A stretch of DNA of 64,000 nucleotides from Rhizorhapis suberifaciens (lineage in GTDB: Bacteria > Pseudomonadota > Alphaproteobacteria > Sphingomonadales > Sphingomonadaceae). Below the pieces are notes generated by a model. That model was not told the DNA's origin and searched no databases. It was given only the letters and a program-made list of their open reading frames with translations. The stretch covers positions 62,001 to 126,000 of the forward strand of contig NZ_JACHOV010000001.1 in assembly GCF_014200045.1 (NCBI RefSeq), given 5' to 3'. The position numbers and the translations under genes are program-made. Shown here piece after piece: positions 18,438 through 27,368 of the stretch; position 1 is the stretch's first letter, and each line of letters begins with the position of its first letter.

Positions 18438-18920
18438 TCACCCCTTGATATGCAGCACGCACAGGAGCGTGAACAGCCGGCGGGCAGTATCGAAATCGAC
18501 GTCGATCTTCCCTTCCAGCCGTTCTCTCAGTACTTCAGCCGCCTCATTGTGGATGCCGCGACGGGCCATGTCGACCGTTTCGATCTGCTGGGGCGTGGCG
18601 TGGCGGATCGCCTGATAATAGCTGTCACAAATGGCGAAATAATCTTTGATGGGACGCCGGAACCGGCCGAGGCCAAGGATGACCGATTCCAAGTAAACGC
18701 CATTTTCCCGCGCTATGTCGATTGCCAGCCGCCCTTCTTCCACGCGCAAGTTGACACAGTAAGGACCTTTATAGCCATCGGCATGCTCCCGCTGGGGGGC
18801 GAAATGATTTTCCTCCAATATGTCGAAGATCGCAATCCGTCGTTCCTGCTCGACATCCGCGTTGCGCCAGATGATGGTCTGTTCGTCGAGCGAAATGTCT
18901 ATGATGCGCGGATCGGCCAT
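18438..18920 (-). CDS. UPF0262 family protein
   Basis: A 160-residue protein of the UPF0262 family, which is nearly confined to alphaproteobacteria and has no known function. Recognisable parts are the start with IIDISLDE, VEQERRIAIFDILEEN and the C-terminal DTARRLFTLLCVLHIK. It is the first gene of a leftward group with the GH25-like protein, cdd and dcd; only two bases separate it from the next gene. Confidence 0.88.
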   Translation of the reverse strand: MADPRIIDISLDEQTIIWRNADVEQERRIAIFDILEENHFAPQREHADGYKGPYCVNLRVEEGRLAIDIARENGVYLESVILGLGRFRRPIKDYFAICDSYYQAIRHATPQQIETVDMARRGIHNEAAEVLRERLEGKIDVDFDTARRLFTLLCVLHIKG

Positions 18921-19040
18921 TCGATCCCTCCACTACGAGGGGGGCGGGGGTGAGATCAACGGATAAAAGCGCAAAGGCAAGTTCATGGAGCCTTTATGGT
19001 CCGCAAGCGTTATGAATTTTCTGCCCTGTGTGGGGGCCTG

Positions 19041-20570
19041 ATGAAGAGGATCGGAATGGCGACACGGCGCGAAGCGGTTTTCGGGCTAGCTGGCCTATGG
19101 GCACTTCATCCGGCATTTGCCGGGGCTGTCACGAAAGGCGGCGAAGCTTTTTCCTGGGCATGGCTCCAGGATCGCGCGCTTGCGCTTTCCCGTGAGCCGT
19201 GGCGCGCACCGCCCAAGGGTGCGCCTGCCCTCGACAAAATGGACTATGACGCCATACAGCATGTCGAATATCGCCCGGAGCGGACCTTGTGGGCCGATCA
19301 TGACGATGCTTTCGGCGTCCGCTTCTTTCCGTTGAGCAAGACGGCCAGGAGAGCGATTTCGATCGATATTGTTCAAAATGGCATTGCCCGCCCCTTCGCT
19401 TACAGTCCTTCGCTCTATCGCTTTCCGGCGAAGCATCCGATGGCCGCTATTGGCAAAAATGGCGGCTTTTCCGGCTTCCGTTTTATGAACAGAGGGGGAC
19501 GGGGCGATTGGATGGCCTTTCAAGGCGCATCCTATTTCCGATCCGCAGGGCCACTGCATCAATATGGGCTGTCGGCGCGCGGCCTGGCCATTAACACCGG
19601 CATTTCCGGTCCCGAAGAGTTTCCGGAGTTTACGCATTTCTGGCTGGAACGGGGGGAGACTGGAGTGACCGTCTATGCCCTGCTGGATGGTCCATCCGTG
19701 ACGGGTGCTTACCGGCTGGTGAACCACCTGCTTGCTGACCAGATGCTGCAGGATGTCAGTATGACGCTGCACTTGCGGAACAGCGTGGAACGGCTTGGGA
19801 TCGCACCGCTGACCAGCATGTTCTGGTATGGCGAAGGGCATCGCGCGAAGGCAAAGGATTGGCGGCCCGAGATTCACGACTCCGATGGGCTTGCGATCCG
19901 CACGGGTGGGGGCGAGCGCATCTGGCGTCCGCTCAACAATCCGCCCCGCGCGCAAATGAACAGCTTCGCCGACAGCAATATCAAGGGCTTTGGGCTGTTG
20001 CAGCGGGATCGATCTTTCGATCATTATCAGGATGACGCCGTCTTTTATGAAAAACGGCCCAGCCTGTGGATTGAGCCGCAGGGAAAGTGGGGTGCGGGAG
20101 CCGTCATGTTGTATGAGATTCCGACGACCAGCGAATATGAAGATAATATCGTCGCCTTTTGGACCCCGGCAGCTGCCGCCGCTGCAGGATCGCGCTATTC
20201 ATACGACTACAGGATGCGGTGGATCGGCAACGAGCCGGAGGCGATGCCTGTTGCAAGGACGGTTGACTGCTGGACAGGGCAGGGCGGGCGCCCCGGCCAG
20301 CCGCCGAGCGATGCTGTCACGAAGGTCGTCGTTGATTTCGCGGGCGAGCGATTCGGTGGTCTTACCTACAAAAATCCAGTGAAGCCGGTTATTTCTGTCA
20401 CGAACGGAAAGTTGGTCAATAGCGGCACCTTTCCAGTTGATGGAACACGCAATCGCTGGCGGCTTATCCTTGATATCCAACGCGGCAACGGTGAACCGAC
20501 CGATATCCGCGCTTTCCTGAGTCTGAATCAGGAGGCACTCACGGAAACTTTTGTTTACCAGCTGTTTTAA
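19041..20570 (+). CDS. opgG: Glucan biosynthesis protein OpgG/OpgD
   Basis: Periplasmic protein needed to make osmoregulated periplasmic glucans, working with the OpgH synthase. The 509-residue product has a twin-arginine-like signal (TRREAVFGLAGLWALHPAFA) and the MdoG-fold segments SMFWYGEGHR, RAQMNSFADSNIKGFG and GFGLLQRDRSF. The RR pair favours Tat export, as in E. coli OpgD. The start may be ATG 19041 or ATG 19056 (AGAGG at 19045-19049); an ATG at 18996 is less likely. It is followed by opgH. Confidence 0.92.
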   Translation: MKRIGMATRREAVFGLAGLWALHPAFAGAVTKGGEAFSWAWLQDRALALSREPWRAPPKGAPALDKMDYDAIQHVEYRPERTLWADHDDAFGVRFFPLSKTARRAISIDIVQNGIARPFAYSPSLYRFPAKHPMAAIGKNGGFSGFRFMNRGGRGDWMAFQGASYFRSAGPLHQYGLSARGLAINTGISGPEEFPEFTHFWLERGETGVTVYALLDGPSVTGAYRLVNHLLADQMLQDVSMTLHLRNSVERLGIAPLTSMFWYGEGHRAKAKDWRPEIHDSDGLAIRTGGGERIWRPLNNPPRAQMNSFADSNIKGFGLLQRDRSFDHYQDDAVFYEKRPSLWIEPQGKWGAGAVMLYEIPTTSEYEDNIVAFWTPAAAAAAGSRYSYDYRMRWIGNEPEAMPVARTVDCWTGQGGRPGQPPSDAVTKVVVDFAGERFGGLTYKNPVKPVISVTNGKLVNSGTFPVDGTRNRWRLILDIQRGNGEPTDIRAFLSLNQEALTETFVYQLF

Positions 20571-20697
20571 TGCTCTCGTCATCCGTCGCGGATTTTGTTT
20601 CGGCTTTCCAGCGATCGGGGCATCGGCCAGATGGGCCGTGTTGGGAGATAATGCCGCTGGCGAAAAATAAGCCGACGACAACAGACTGGGCACCGGA

Positions 20698-22599
20698 TTG
20701 CTGAACAGATTGACCGCGACACCTTTGTTGCCGGCCGCGCGGGCCGATGAAATTGTGAGATTGGTTGGAGCTGGAGATCTTCCTCCGGAAACGCCGATCC
20801 ACATGCCAACCCAATCATTCGAAGAAGCGCCTGAAGTGACGCGCCAGGTCGTAACCTCTCCATGGGGAATGACAGAGCGTCGGCTACTGCTGGTGCTTGG
20901 CAGCCTGGCGGTAGGGTTGATGGCTGCCAGCGATTTGGCCAGCCCGCTGCGGGAGGATGGAACGTCCCTTATCGACGCGGCGCTATTCCTTCTCTATTTC
21001 AGCTTGTTTTGCTGGGTATCCTTCGGGTTTTTAAGTGCTTTCGCCGGCTTCTGCGTCCTGGCCAGCAGCCGCAGCATGACCCTTCCCGACGAGCCGGAAC
21101 TCCGTCTTCCACGCAAGCGCACGGCTGTACTCATTCCGATTTATAATGAAGATGTCGATCAGATATTCGGACGCGTGGCCAAGATGACGGCGATGGTTGC
21201 CGATGTGGGCGCGACCGGGCTGTTCGACTTTTTCGTGCTGAGCGATTCCCGCGCCGAAATGGAGGCTCGGGAATATAGGGCCTACCGACAGACTAAGGCA
21301 GGTAGCACGGTCCCGGTATATTATCGGCGGCGGTCCAAGAATATCGCGCGCAAACCAGGCAATATCGCCGAGTGGGTGGGTCGTTTTGGCGGCGGTTACG
21401 ATTACATGCTGGTTCTGGATGCCGACAGCCTGATGAGCGGCAAGGCCATGGTGCAGTTGGCAAGCGCCATGGACCGAGCACCCTCCGTCGGCTTGATCCA
21501 GACGGTCCCGACGGTGATAAACGCACGAACGCTGTTCGCCCGCTGGCAGCAATTTTGCGGCGTGGCTTATGGGCCGGTCGCCGGTGCTGGCCTCGCATGG
21601 TGGTCGGGAGCGGAAGGCACCTTCTGGGGTCACAACGCGATCATAAGGGTGGAGGCCTTCGCTCAAAGTTGTGGCTTGCCTGAACTATCCGGGCCAGAGC
21701 CCTTTGGCGGCCACGTCATGAGCCATGATATCGTCGAGGCGGCCTTGCTCCGGCGGCGTGGCTGGGCCGTCCATATGGTGGAACTGCCGGAGGGAAGCCA
21801 CGAGGAATTTCCGCCGACGCTCACGGATTTTGCCATCCGCGATCGCCGTTGGTGCCAGGGCAATTTGCAGCATTTGCGGCTGTTGAACGGGGCAGGGCTC
21901 CACTGGGTCAGCCGGTTCCAGATGCTGATGGGCGCGTCCGCATATCTTGCCTCGCCCTTGTGGCTCATATTGATGATCGCAACGCTGCTTCATCCACTGA
22001 TCTTCGCGAACTCGCCGCTAGGCTCACCGCCTTCGACCTGGCTAGTAGCGTTGACGGGACTGCTACTGGTAGGTCCCAAGCTTATGTCCTTTGCCTGGCT
22101 GTGCATGGATCGCCGGCGGCAGTTGGCGCTTGGTGGGCTGGGGCGGATCGCGCGGACAATGGCGGTCGAAATACCGCTATCCATTTTGATCGCTCCGGTC
22201 ACCATGCTCGCGCAGACCATAGCCGTGATTGGCATCCTGCGTGGCCGCCCAAGCGGCTGGTCGCCTCAGCGCCGGGAAGCTGACGGGATAGCGCTTCATC
22301 AAGCCACCCAGGATTATCGCAGTCACCTTTATCTGGCAGTGCCTTTTCTCGCCGGTATCGTGGCGGGACCAGGCGTCATGGTCTGGCTGTTGCCGGTCGC
22401 GATAAGCCTGTTGCTGGCCCCCTTCATCGTGACCGCCACGTCGCGTTGTGACGTAGGCGAGTGGCTGGCGCGGCGCGGAATATTCCGGATGCCGGAAGAT
22501 GAGGGCCGGCTTCCGTCTTTTGGCAGGGCAGCGCGGCGGCAACTTTACGCGCCTGTTCCCCCACCCGCGCTTAGCCTTGGGAAATGCGCCTTTACCTAA
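20698..22599 (+). CDS. opgH: Glucans biosynthesis glucosyltransferase OpgH
   Basis: Inner-membrane family 2 glycosyltransferase that polymerises glucose from UDP-glucose for periplasmic glucans. The 633-residue form is shorter than the 847-residue E. coli protein at both ends. Catalytic motifs: IPIYNED, VLDADSLMSG (DxD), SHDIVEA and RDRRWCQGNLQH (Q/RxxRW-like), with membrane helices before (two, about residues 65-120) and after (four or so). The start is given as TTG 20698, the most upstream in-frame start; ATG 20803 is an alternative. Confidence 0.92.
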   Translation: MLNRLTATPLLPAARADEIVRLVGAGDLPPETPIHMPTQSFEEAPEVTRQVVTSPWGMTERRLLLVLGSLAVGLMAASDLASPLREDGTSLIDAALFLLYFSLFCWVSFGFLSAFAGFCVLASSRSMTLPDEPELRLPRKRTAVLIPIYNEDVDQIFGRVAKMTAMVADVGATGLFDFFVLSDSRAEMEAREYRAYRQTKAGSTVPVYYRRRSKNIARKPGNIAEWVGRFGGGYDYMLVLDADSLMSGKAMVQLASAMDRAPSVGLIQTVPTVINARTLFARWQQFCGVAYGPVAGAGLAWWSGAEGTFWGHNAIIRVEAFAQSCGLPELSGPEPFGGHVMSHDIVEAALLRRRGWAVHMVELPEGSHEEFPPTLTDFAIRDRRWCQGNLQHLRLLNGAGLHWVSRFQMLMGASAYLASPLWLILMIATLLHPLIFANSPLGSPPSTWLVALTGLLLVGPKLMSFAWLCMDRRRQLALGGLGRIARTMAVEIPLSILIAPVTMLAQTIAVIGILRGRPSGWSPQRREADGIALHQATQDYRSHLYLAVPFLAGIVAGPGVMVWLLPVAISLLLAPFIVTATSRCDVGEWLARRGIFRMPEDEGRLPSFGRAARRQLYAPVPPPALSLGKCAFT

Positions 22600-22635
22600 A
22601 GTACGTTGCGTCGCTGTCGACAGTCTCTGCCGTAG

Positions 22636-22654
22636 TTTTCCACAGCTTGCCCAC
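22636..22654 (+). promoter_or_regulatory. Possible DnaA-box-like sites upstream of dnaB
   Basis: TTTTCCACA (22636-22644) differs from the DnaA box TTATCCACA at one base, and GCCCACA follows at 22648-22654. They lie about 60-70 bases ahead of dnaB. This could be chance; two sites in the leader of the replicative helicase gene are noted because of the context. Confidence 0.25.
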
Positions 22655-22707
22655 AGCGAAAAAATCCGGCCTCTTGTCTCCTCAGCCTGATCGGTAGATG
22701 AGGGGAC

Positions 22708-24216
22708 ATGGCCGAGAATATAAGACTGATTGCGCCGTCTGAGGGGACGGAAAAGAGCCTGCCGCGCAATGTGGAAGCGGAGGCGGCGCTGCTCGGCGCG
22801 TTGATGATCGACAATCGAATCGCAGAGGATGTGCAGCTGAAGCTTCGCTCAGAGCATTTCTTCGAGCCGGTGCATGGCCGGGTCTATGATGCAATATTAA
22901 AGCTGCTCGATCGCAACATGGTGGCAAACCCGGTGACGCTGAAGCCATTGCTGGATGCCGATGAGTCCCTGAAAGAGCTGGGAGGTCCAGCTTATCTTGC
23001 ACAGCTGACGGGCAATGGCGCTGCCTTGATCGGCGCGCGGGATTTTGCGACGCAGATCTATGATCTGGCCCTGCTGCGCGAGTTGGTGGGCGTCGGTCGG
23101 GAACTGGTGGAGAAGGCGCTCGATACAAGTGAGGACGTTGATCCGCTGGGCCAGATCGAAGCGGCGGAAGTGGCGCTTTACCGTGTTTCCGAGGGCGAGG
23201 GCGAGGGCGGTAGCGTCAAGAGCTTCCTGCAGGCCAGTACCATGGCGGTGCAAGTTGCTGAACGCGCCTTTTCCAGCGGCGGTCACCTGTCGGGTATCAC
23301 AACGGGTTTAACTGGCCTGAATGAGAAGATCGGCGGCCTGCATAATAGCGATCTCATGATCCTTGCCGGCCGGCCGGGCATGGGCAAGACCTCGCTTGCC
23401 ACCAACATCGCCTATAACGCCGCCATCCGCTACGTCCGTGACAAGGACGATGGAATTGATGACGCCAAGAATATGGGTGCGCCAGTCGCCTTCTTCAGCC
23501 TGGAAATGTCTGCGGATCAGCTTGCGACGCGTATATTGGCCGAACAGTCGGGGATCAGCGGCGAGGCGCTGCGCATGGGCAAGATCAGCCGTGCGGACTT
23601 CCAGAATCTGTCGCGCGCGGCGCGGGAATTGCAAAACCTGCCTCTTTTCATCGACGATACGCCAGGGTTGACGATTGCGGCTTTGCGCACGCGGGCGAGG
23701 CGGCTGAAGCGACGACACAATATCGGTTTCATCGTGGTGGATTATTTGCAGCTGCTGCAGGGTTCCTCAAAAGGGGGCGATAATCGTGTGCAGGAGATTT
23801 CGGAGATCAGCCGCGGCCTGAAGACACTGGCGAAGGAACTGAACGTGCCGGTAATGGCGCTTTCACAGCTCAGCCGTGCCGTGGAGCAGCGCGAAGACAA
23901 GAAGCCGCAGCTTTCGGACCTGCGTGAATCAGGCTCCATCGAGCAGGACGCCGACATGGTCATGTTCGTTTTTCGTGAGGATTATTATGTCGCCGCCCGT
24001 GAACCGCGCCGGCCAATGGATGGCGACGATGCGAAGAGCTTTGACGATCACGCCAAATGGGCGATGGAGATGGAGCGGGTCTTCGGCTTGGCCGAACTGA
24101 TCGTGGCCAAGCAGCGCCATGGCGCGACAGGCAAGGTCAAGTTACGCTTCGATGCGAAGATCACAAAGTTCAGCGACCATATTGATGATGGCTATAGCGC
24201 TTTAAGTTATGATTGA
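22708..24216 (+). CDS. dnaB: Replicative DNA helicase
   Basis: DnaB, the hexameric 5'-3' helicase of the replication fork. The 502-residue protein has the N-terminal DnaB domain (LPRNVEAEAALLGALMID shortened to NVEAEAALLGALMID), the RecA-like domain with Walker A GRPGMGKTSL (Lys227), Walker B FIVVDYLQLL, and the sensor/arginine-finger parts ALSQLSRAVEQR and LRESGSIEQDAD. No intein is seen. A strong hairpin follows the stop. Confidence 0.97.
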   Translation: MAENIRLIAPSEGTEKSLPRNVEAEAALLGALMIDNRIAEDVQLKLRSEHFFEPVHGRVYDAILKLLDRNMVANPVTLKPLLDADESLKELGGPAYLAQLTGNGAALIGARDFATQIYDLALLRELVGVGRELVEKALDTSEDVDPLGQIEAAEVALYRVSEGEGEGGSVKSFLQASTMAVQVAERAFSSGGHLSGITTGLTGLNEKIGGLHNSDLMILAGRPGMGKTSLATNIAYNAAIRYVRDKDDGIDDAKNMGAPVAFFSLEMSADQLATRILAEQSGISGEALRMGKISRADFQNLSRAARELQNLPLFIDDTPGLTIAALRTRARRLKRRHNIGFIVVDYLQLLQGSSKGGDNRVQEISEISRGLKTLAKELNVPVMALSQLSRAVEQREDKKPQLSDLRESGSIEQDADMVMFVFREDYYVAAREPRRPMDGDDAKSFDDHAKWAMEMERVFGLAELIVAKQRHGATGKVKLRFDAKITKFSDHIDDGYSALSYD

Positions 24217-24222
24217 CTTGTT

Positions 24223-24244
24223 CCCCTCCCGCTCGCGGGAGGGG
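24223..24244. terminator. Bidirectional hairpin between dnaB and cysH
   Basis: CCCCTCCCGC (24223-24232) and GCGGGAGGGG (24235-24244) form a perfect ten-base stem with a two-base gap between convergent genes. No T-run follows on either side, so it is a candidate weak or Rho-assisted terminator or an RNA-stabilising hairpin rather than a classical intrinsic terminator. Confidence 0.55.
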
Positions 24245-24250
24245 AGATAA

Positions 24251-25030
24251 TCAGAACACAGGCTGGTTGGCGGGGTCCTCGGGATCGCCGATAGGGGTAG
24301 ATGGCGTGTGGATGCCGCATTCCACCTTGTCCCAACCGCGCCAGCGACCAGCGCGGGGATCTTCTCCGGGCTTGACCTTGGACGTGCAGGGTTCGCAGCC
24401 GATGGAAAGATAACCCTGCTCCTCCAAGGGATGACGGGGCAGCTGATGCCTTATGAAATAGGCCTCCAGATCCTCCTTGGTCCAGTCGCCCAACGGGTTG
24501 AGCTTCAGGCGTCCGTCCTCCACCTCGAATCGGGGCAGATTCTGGCGGGTCTGCGACTGGAACGCCTTGCGGCCTGAAATCCATGCATCGAGACCGTTCT
24601 TGGCGCGGGCCAGGGGCTCCACTTTGCGGATTTCGCAGCAGCCGTCGGGATCATAGGACCAGCGCAGGCCGGTATTGTCCTTTGCAGCAAGCGCGTCGTG
24701 ATCGGGCGTGACCACCCAGCTGTTCTCGATCGCGAAGGCGTCGATCAGCGTATCCCGATATGCCAGGGTTTCCGGAAACATTTTCAGCGTATCGACGAAG
24801 ATCACGGGAACGGTCCGATCCGCCTGCGCCACCAGATGCAGCAGAACGGCGCTTTCCGTGCCGAAGGAGGAAACGACCGCTACCTTGCCCAGCATGCCCT
24901 CCGAAAAGAGAGTGCGGAGCATTTCTTCCGTTCCGACACCTTCGAAACGGGCATTGAGGGCGTCCGCGGCAGCCTGTGTGAAGCTGGGGCGGGCGTCGAT
25001 AACGTCGATTTTCCGAGCAGCTTCAGCCAT
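24251..25030 (-). CDS. cysH: Assimilatory adenylylsulfate (APS/PAPS) reductase
   Basis: Reduces activated sulfate to sulfite. The 259-residue protein has SSFGTESAVLLHL (PP-loop type nucleotide site), the catalytic cysteine in ECGIH near the C-terminus, and two further cysteine pairs: DGCCEIRK and CEPCT. Those pairs bind a [4Fe-4S] cluster in the reductases that use APS rather than PAPS, so an APS substrate is inferred. ATG 25030 (MAEAARK) is preferred over the longer frame to 25096 and overlaps the DUF934 gene by eight bases. It is the last gene of the sulfur operon. Confidence 0.94.
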   Translation of the reverse strand: MAEAARKIDVIDARPSFTQAAADALNARFEGVGTEEMLRTLFSEGMLGKVAVVSSFGTESAVLLHLVAQADRTVPVIFVDTLKMFPETLAYRDTLIDAFAIENSWVVTPDHDALAAKDNTGLRWSYDPDGCCEIRKVEPLARAKNGLDAWISGRKAFQSQTRQNLPRFEVEDGRLKLNPLGDWTKEDLEAYFIRHQLPRHPLEEQGYLSIGCEPCTSKVKPGEDPRAGRWRGWDKVECGIHTPSTPIGDPEDPANQPVF

Positions 25031-25451
25031 TACGAAGCGCCCATACGGGCTCCCGGCCATCAACGGTCTTCTGGTAGACATGCTCATAGCGCTCAAGAGA
25101 TGTCTTCACCACGTCAGCATCGAAAGGTACGTCGGGCACGAAGCTGTCGAAGCCGCAGCGGCGCATATGCGGCAGTTGATCGACCAAAACGTCACCCACG
25201 GCGCGGAGCTCTCCGGTATAACCGGCTTCCCGCAGAATGCGTGCGGCCGAATAGCCGCGACCATCGCCGAACACGGGGAAGCTCACCTCAACCAGCGAAA
25301 TGCGATCGAGATAAGGGAGCAACTCACGCGCATCGTCGCCCGGCTCGATCCGGACCGCTGTTGCGTTGGTCTGGCCCTGGAAAGACTCCAGTGTGACAGT
25401 CGGTTCCTGCGTGGCCACGTCACCATCCCGAAAGGAGAGGAAATCAACCAT
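25023..25451 (-). CDS. DUF934 protein of sulfite reduction operon
   Basis: A 142-residue member of DUF934, a family found almost only beside cysI- and cysH-type genes in proteobacteria and sometimes described as oxidoreductase-related. Typical segments are LPYLDRISLVEVSFPVFGDGRGYS in its core FPVFGDGRGYSAAR and VDQLPHMRRCGFDSF. It overlaps cysI by eight bases at its start and cysH by eight at its end, so it is tightly coupled to both. Its biochemical role is not established. Confidence 0.9.
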   Translation of the reverse strand: MVDFLSFRDGDVATQEPTVTLESFQGQTNATAVRIEPGDDARELLPYLDRISLVEVSFPVFGDGRGYSAARILREAGYTGELRAVGDVLVDQLPHMRRCGFDSFVPDVPFDADVVKTSLERYEHVYQKTVDGREPVWALRNG

Positions 25452-27075
25452 AAATAGCCTCCTTGAACGGCTCCATGCCGACGCGCCGATAAGTGTCCAG
25501 AAAGCGTTCGCCGTCCTGACGTAGCGCCTTGTAAACGTCCGTCGCCTTTTCGACCGCGTCTACGATGCCGTCTTCATCGAAACCCGGGCCGACGATCTTT
25601 GCGAGGCTCGCATCCTCCGCTCCCGAACCCCCGAAGAGAAGCTGGTAATTCTCGGTGCCTTTCCGGTCGACGCCAAGAATGCCGATATGTCCCGCATGGT
25701 GATGGCCACAGGCGTTGATGCAGCCTGAAATCTTCAGCTTCAATTCGCCCAGATCGCGCTGCCGGTCGAGATCGGCGAAGCGTTCGCTGATCTTTTGCGC
25801 GACGGGGATCGAACGGGCATTGGCCAAACTGCAATAATCCAGGCCAGGGCAAGCGATGATGTCGGTGATGAGATCAAGGTTCGCCGGCGAAAGTCCCGCT
25901 GCGTCCAGTTTTTGCCAAAGCGGGTAGAGATCCGACTTTTTCACATAGGGCAGGACAATGTTCTGCGCATGGGTGACGCGCAGTTCGTCCATCGAATATT
26001 GCTGGGCAAGATCGGCGATCAGGTCGATCTGGTCCGCCGAAGCGTCGCCCGGAATGCCACTGACAGGCTTCAGGCTGATTGTCGCGATGGCGTAACCAGG
26101 CTGCTTGTGGGCGGCCACATTCTGACGAACCCAGATGGCGAAATCGGGATCGCTGAGATCGATGTCATCGGCGAGGCCGGTTTCATAAGCCGGGTCGGCG
26201 AAATATCCCCGAATGCGGTCGAGTTCGGCAGTCGGCGGATTGAGACCCAGTGTCTTCATCTGGGCAAATTCTTCTTCGACCTGGCGGCGATATTCATCGA
26301 CGCCCAGTTCGTGGACCAGGATCTTGATCCGTGCCTTGAACTTGTTGTCGCGGCGGCCGTAGCGATTGTAGACGCGCAAGCATGCTTCCAGATAGGAAAT
26401 CAGTTCGTCTTCGGTAACAAAGTCGCGGATTTCCGGTCCCACCATCGGGGTGCGGCCCATGCCGCCGCCAGCGAAGACGCGAGCGCCGATAACCCCATCG
26501 CGCTTTACGAGTTCGATACCGATGTCGTGCAGCCGCATGGCGGCGCGGTCTTCCTTCGAAGCGATCACCGCAATCTTGAATTTGCGGGGCAGATAGCTGA
26601 ATTCGGGGTGAAAGCTGGACCATTGGCGAAGCAGTTCCGCCCAGGGGCGCGGATCGGCCACCTCGTCAGCGGATACTCCGGCATATTGGTCCGAACTGAT
26701 GTTGCGGATGCAATTGCCGCTGGTCTGGATAGCGTGCATTTCCACCGTCGCGAGATCGGCAAGGATGTCGGCCGCGTCTTCCAGCTTGATCCAGTTGTAT
26801 TGGATGTTCTGGCGCGTGGTGAAATGGCCGTAATCCCGGTCATATTTGCGGGCGATATGCGCCAGCATGTGGGTTTGGCGGCTGTTGAGCGTGCCATAGG
26901 GTATGGCGACGCGCAGCATGTAGGCGTGCAATTGGAGATAAAGGCCGTTCATCAGCCGCAGCGGCTTGAATTGCTCCTCCGTCAGTTCGCCGGCCATCCG
27001 GCGACGGGCCTGATCGCGGAATTCCTCGACGCGGCGATTGACGATTGCCTGATCGTAATTGTCGTAGCGATACAT
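25444..27075 (-). CDS. cysI: Sulfite reductase hemoprotein (nitrite/sulfite reductase family)
   Basis: Six-electron reductase that turns sulfite into sulfide using siroheme and a [4Fe-4S] cluster. The 543-residue protein has both cysteine groups that bind the coupled cofactors: ACPGLDYCSLA and SGCINACGHHHAG, and siroheme-contact segments such as HFTTRQNIQYNW and TSGNCIRNISSD. The neighbours cysH and the siroheme gene cobA favour sulfite rather than nitrite as the substrate. Confidence 0.94.
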   Translation of the reverse strand: MYRYDNYDQAIVNRRVEEFRDQARRRMAGELTEEQFKPLRLMNGLYLQLHAYMLRVAIPYGTLNSRQTHMLAHIARKYDRDYGHFTTRQNIQYNWIKLEDAADILADLATVEMHAIQTSGNCIRNISSDQYAGVSADEVADPRPWAELLRQWSSFHPEFSYLPRKFKIAVIASKEDRAAMRLHDIGIELVKRDGVIGARVFAGGGMGRTPMVGPEIRDFVTEDELISYLEACLRVYNRYGRRDNKFKARIKILVHELGVDEYRRQVEEEFAQMKTLGLNPPTAELDRIRGYFADPAYETGLADDIDLSDPDFAIWVRQNVAAHKQPGYAIATISLKPVSGIPGDASADQIDLIADLAQQYSMDELRVTHAQNIVLPYVKKSDLYPLWQKLDAAGLSPANLDLITDIIACPGLDYCSLANARSIPVAQKISERFADLDRQRDLGELKLKISGCINACGHHHAGHIGILGVDRKGTENYQLLFGGSGAEDASLAKIVGPGFDEDGIVDAVEKATDVYKALRQDGERFLDTYRRVGMEPFKEAIYG

Positions 27076-27080
27076 GGTCT

Positions 27081-27368
27081 TCAGGCCCTTACGATGGGAA
27101 TGGAGGCGTTGATGCCAAGATCGGCACGGACGGTCGGGCCGCTGGCGCGAATGCGGTCCTTGATGTGGAGCGGCATGGGGCCATCGCCGGTCAGTTCCGC
27201 CTCCACCACATAGCCCGCATTGACGCGGCGTTCGGCGTCTTCGCGTGCGAGAATGGATTCCGCATCGTGGCCAGCGTCGACCGCTTCCGCCAGATGCCGC
27301 GACCAGCCTTCACCAGTCCACCAGATGACATCGCCTGTTTTCAGGTCATTGCCGGTCAATATTCTCAC
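27081..27368 (-). CDS. DUF2849 protein
   Basis: A 95-residue protein of DUF2849, known only as a companion of cobA and cysI in alphaproteobacterial sulfur operons. It begins at GTG 27368 with VRILTGNDLKTGDVIWW; the GTG overlaps the cobA stop as GTGA, which fixes the start. The short WW-containing N-terminus and the GINASIPIVRA end are typical. Function unknown; small size and context suggest a helper or regulatory role in sulfite reduction. Confidence 0.86.
   Translation of the reverse strand: MRILTGNDLKTGDVIWWTGEGWSRHLAEAVDAGHDAESILAREDAERRVNAGYVVEAELTGDGPMPLHIKDRIRASGPTVRADLGINASIPIVRA

Noticed and set aside
25795-27213. 472-codon plus-strand frame across cysI
   Set aside because: Antisense to cysI, whose siroheme cysteine motifs are unmistakable.
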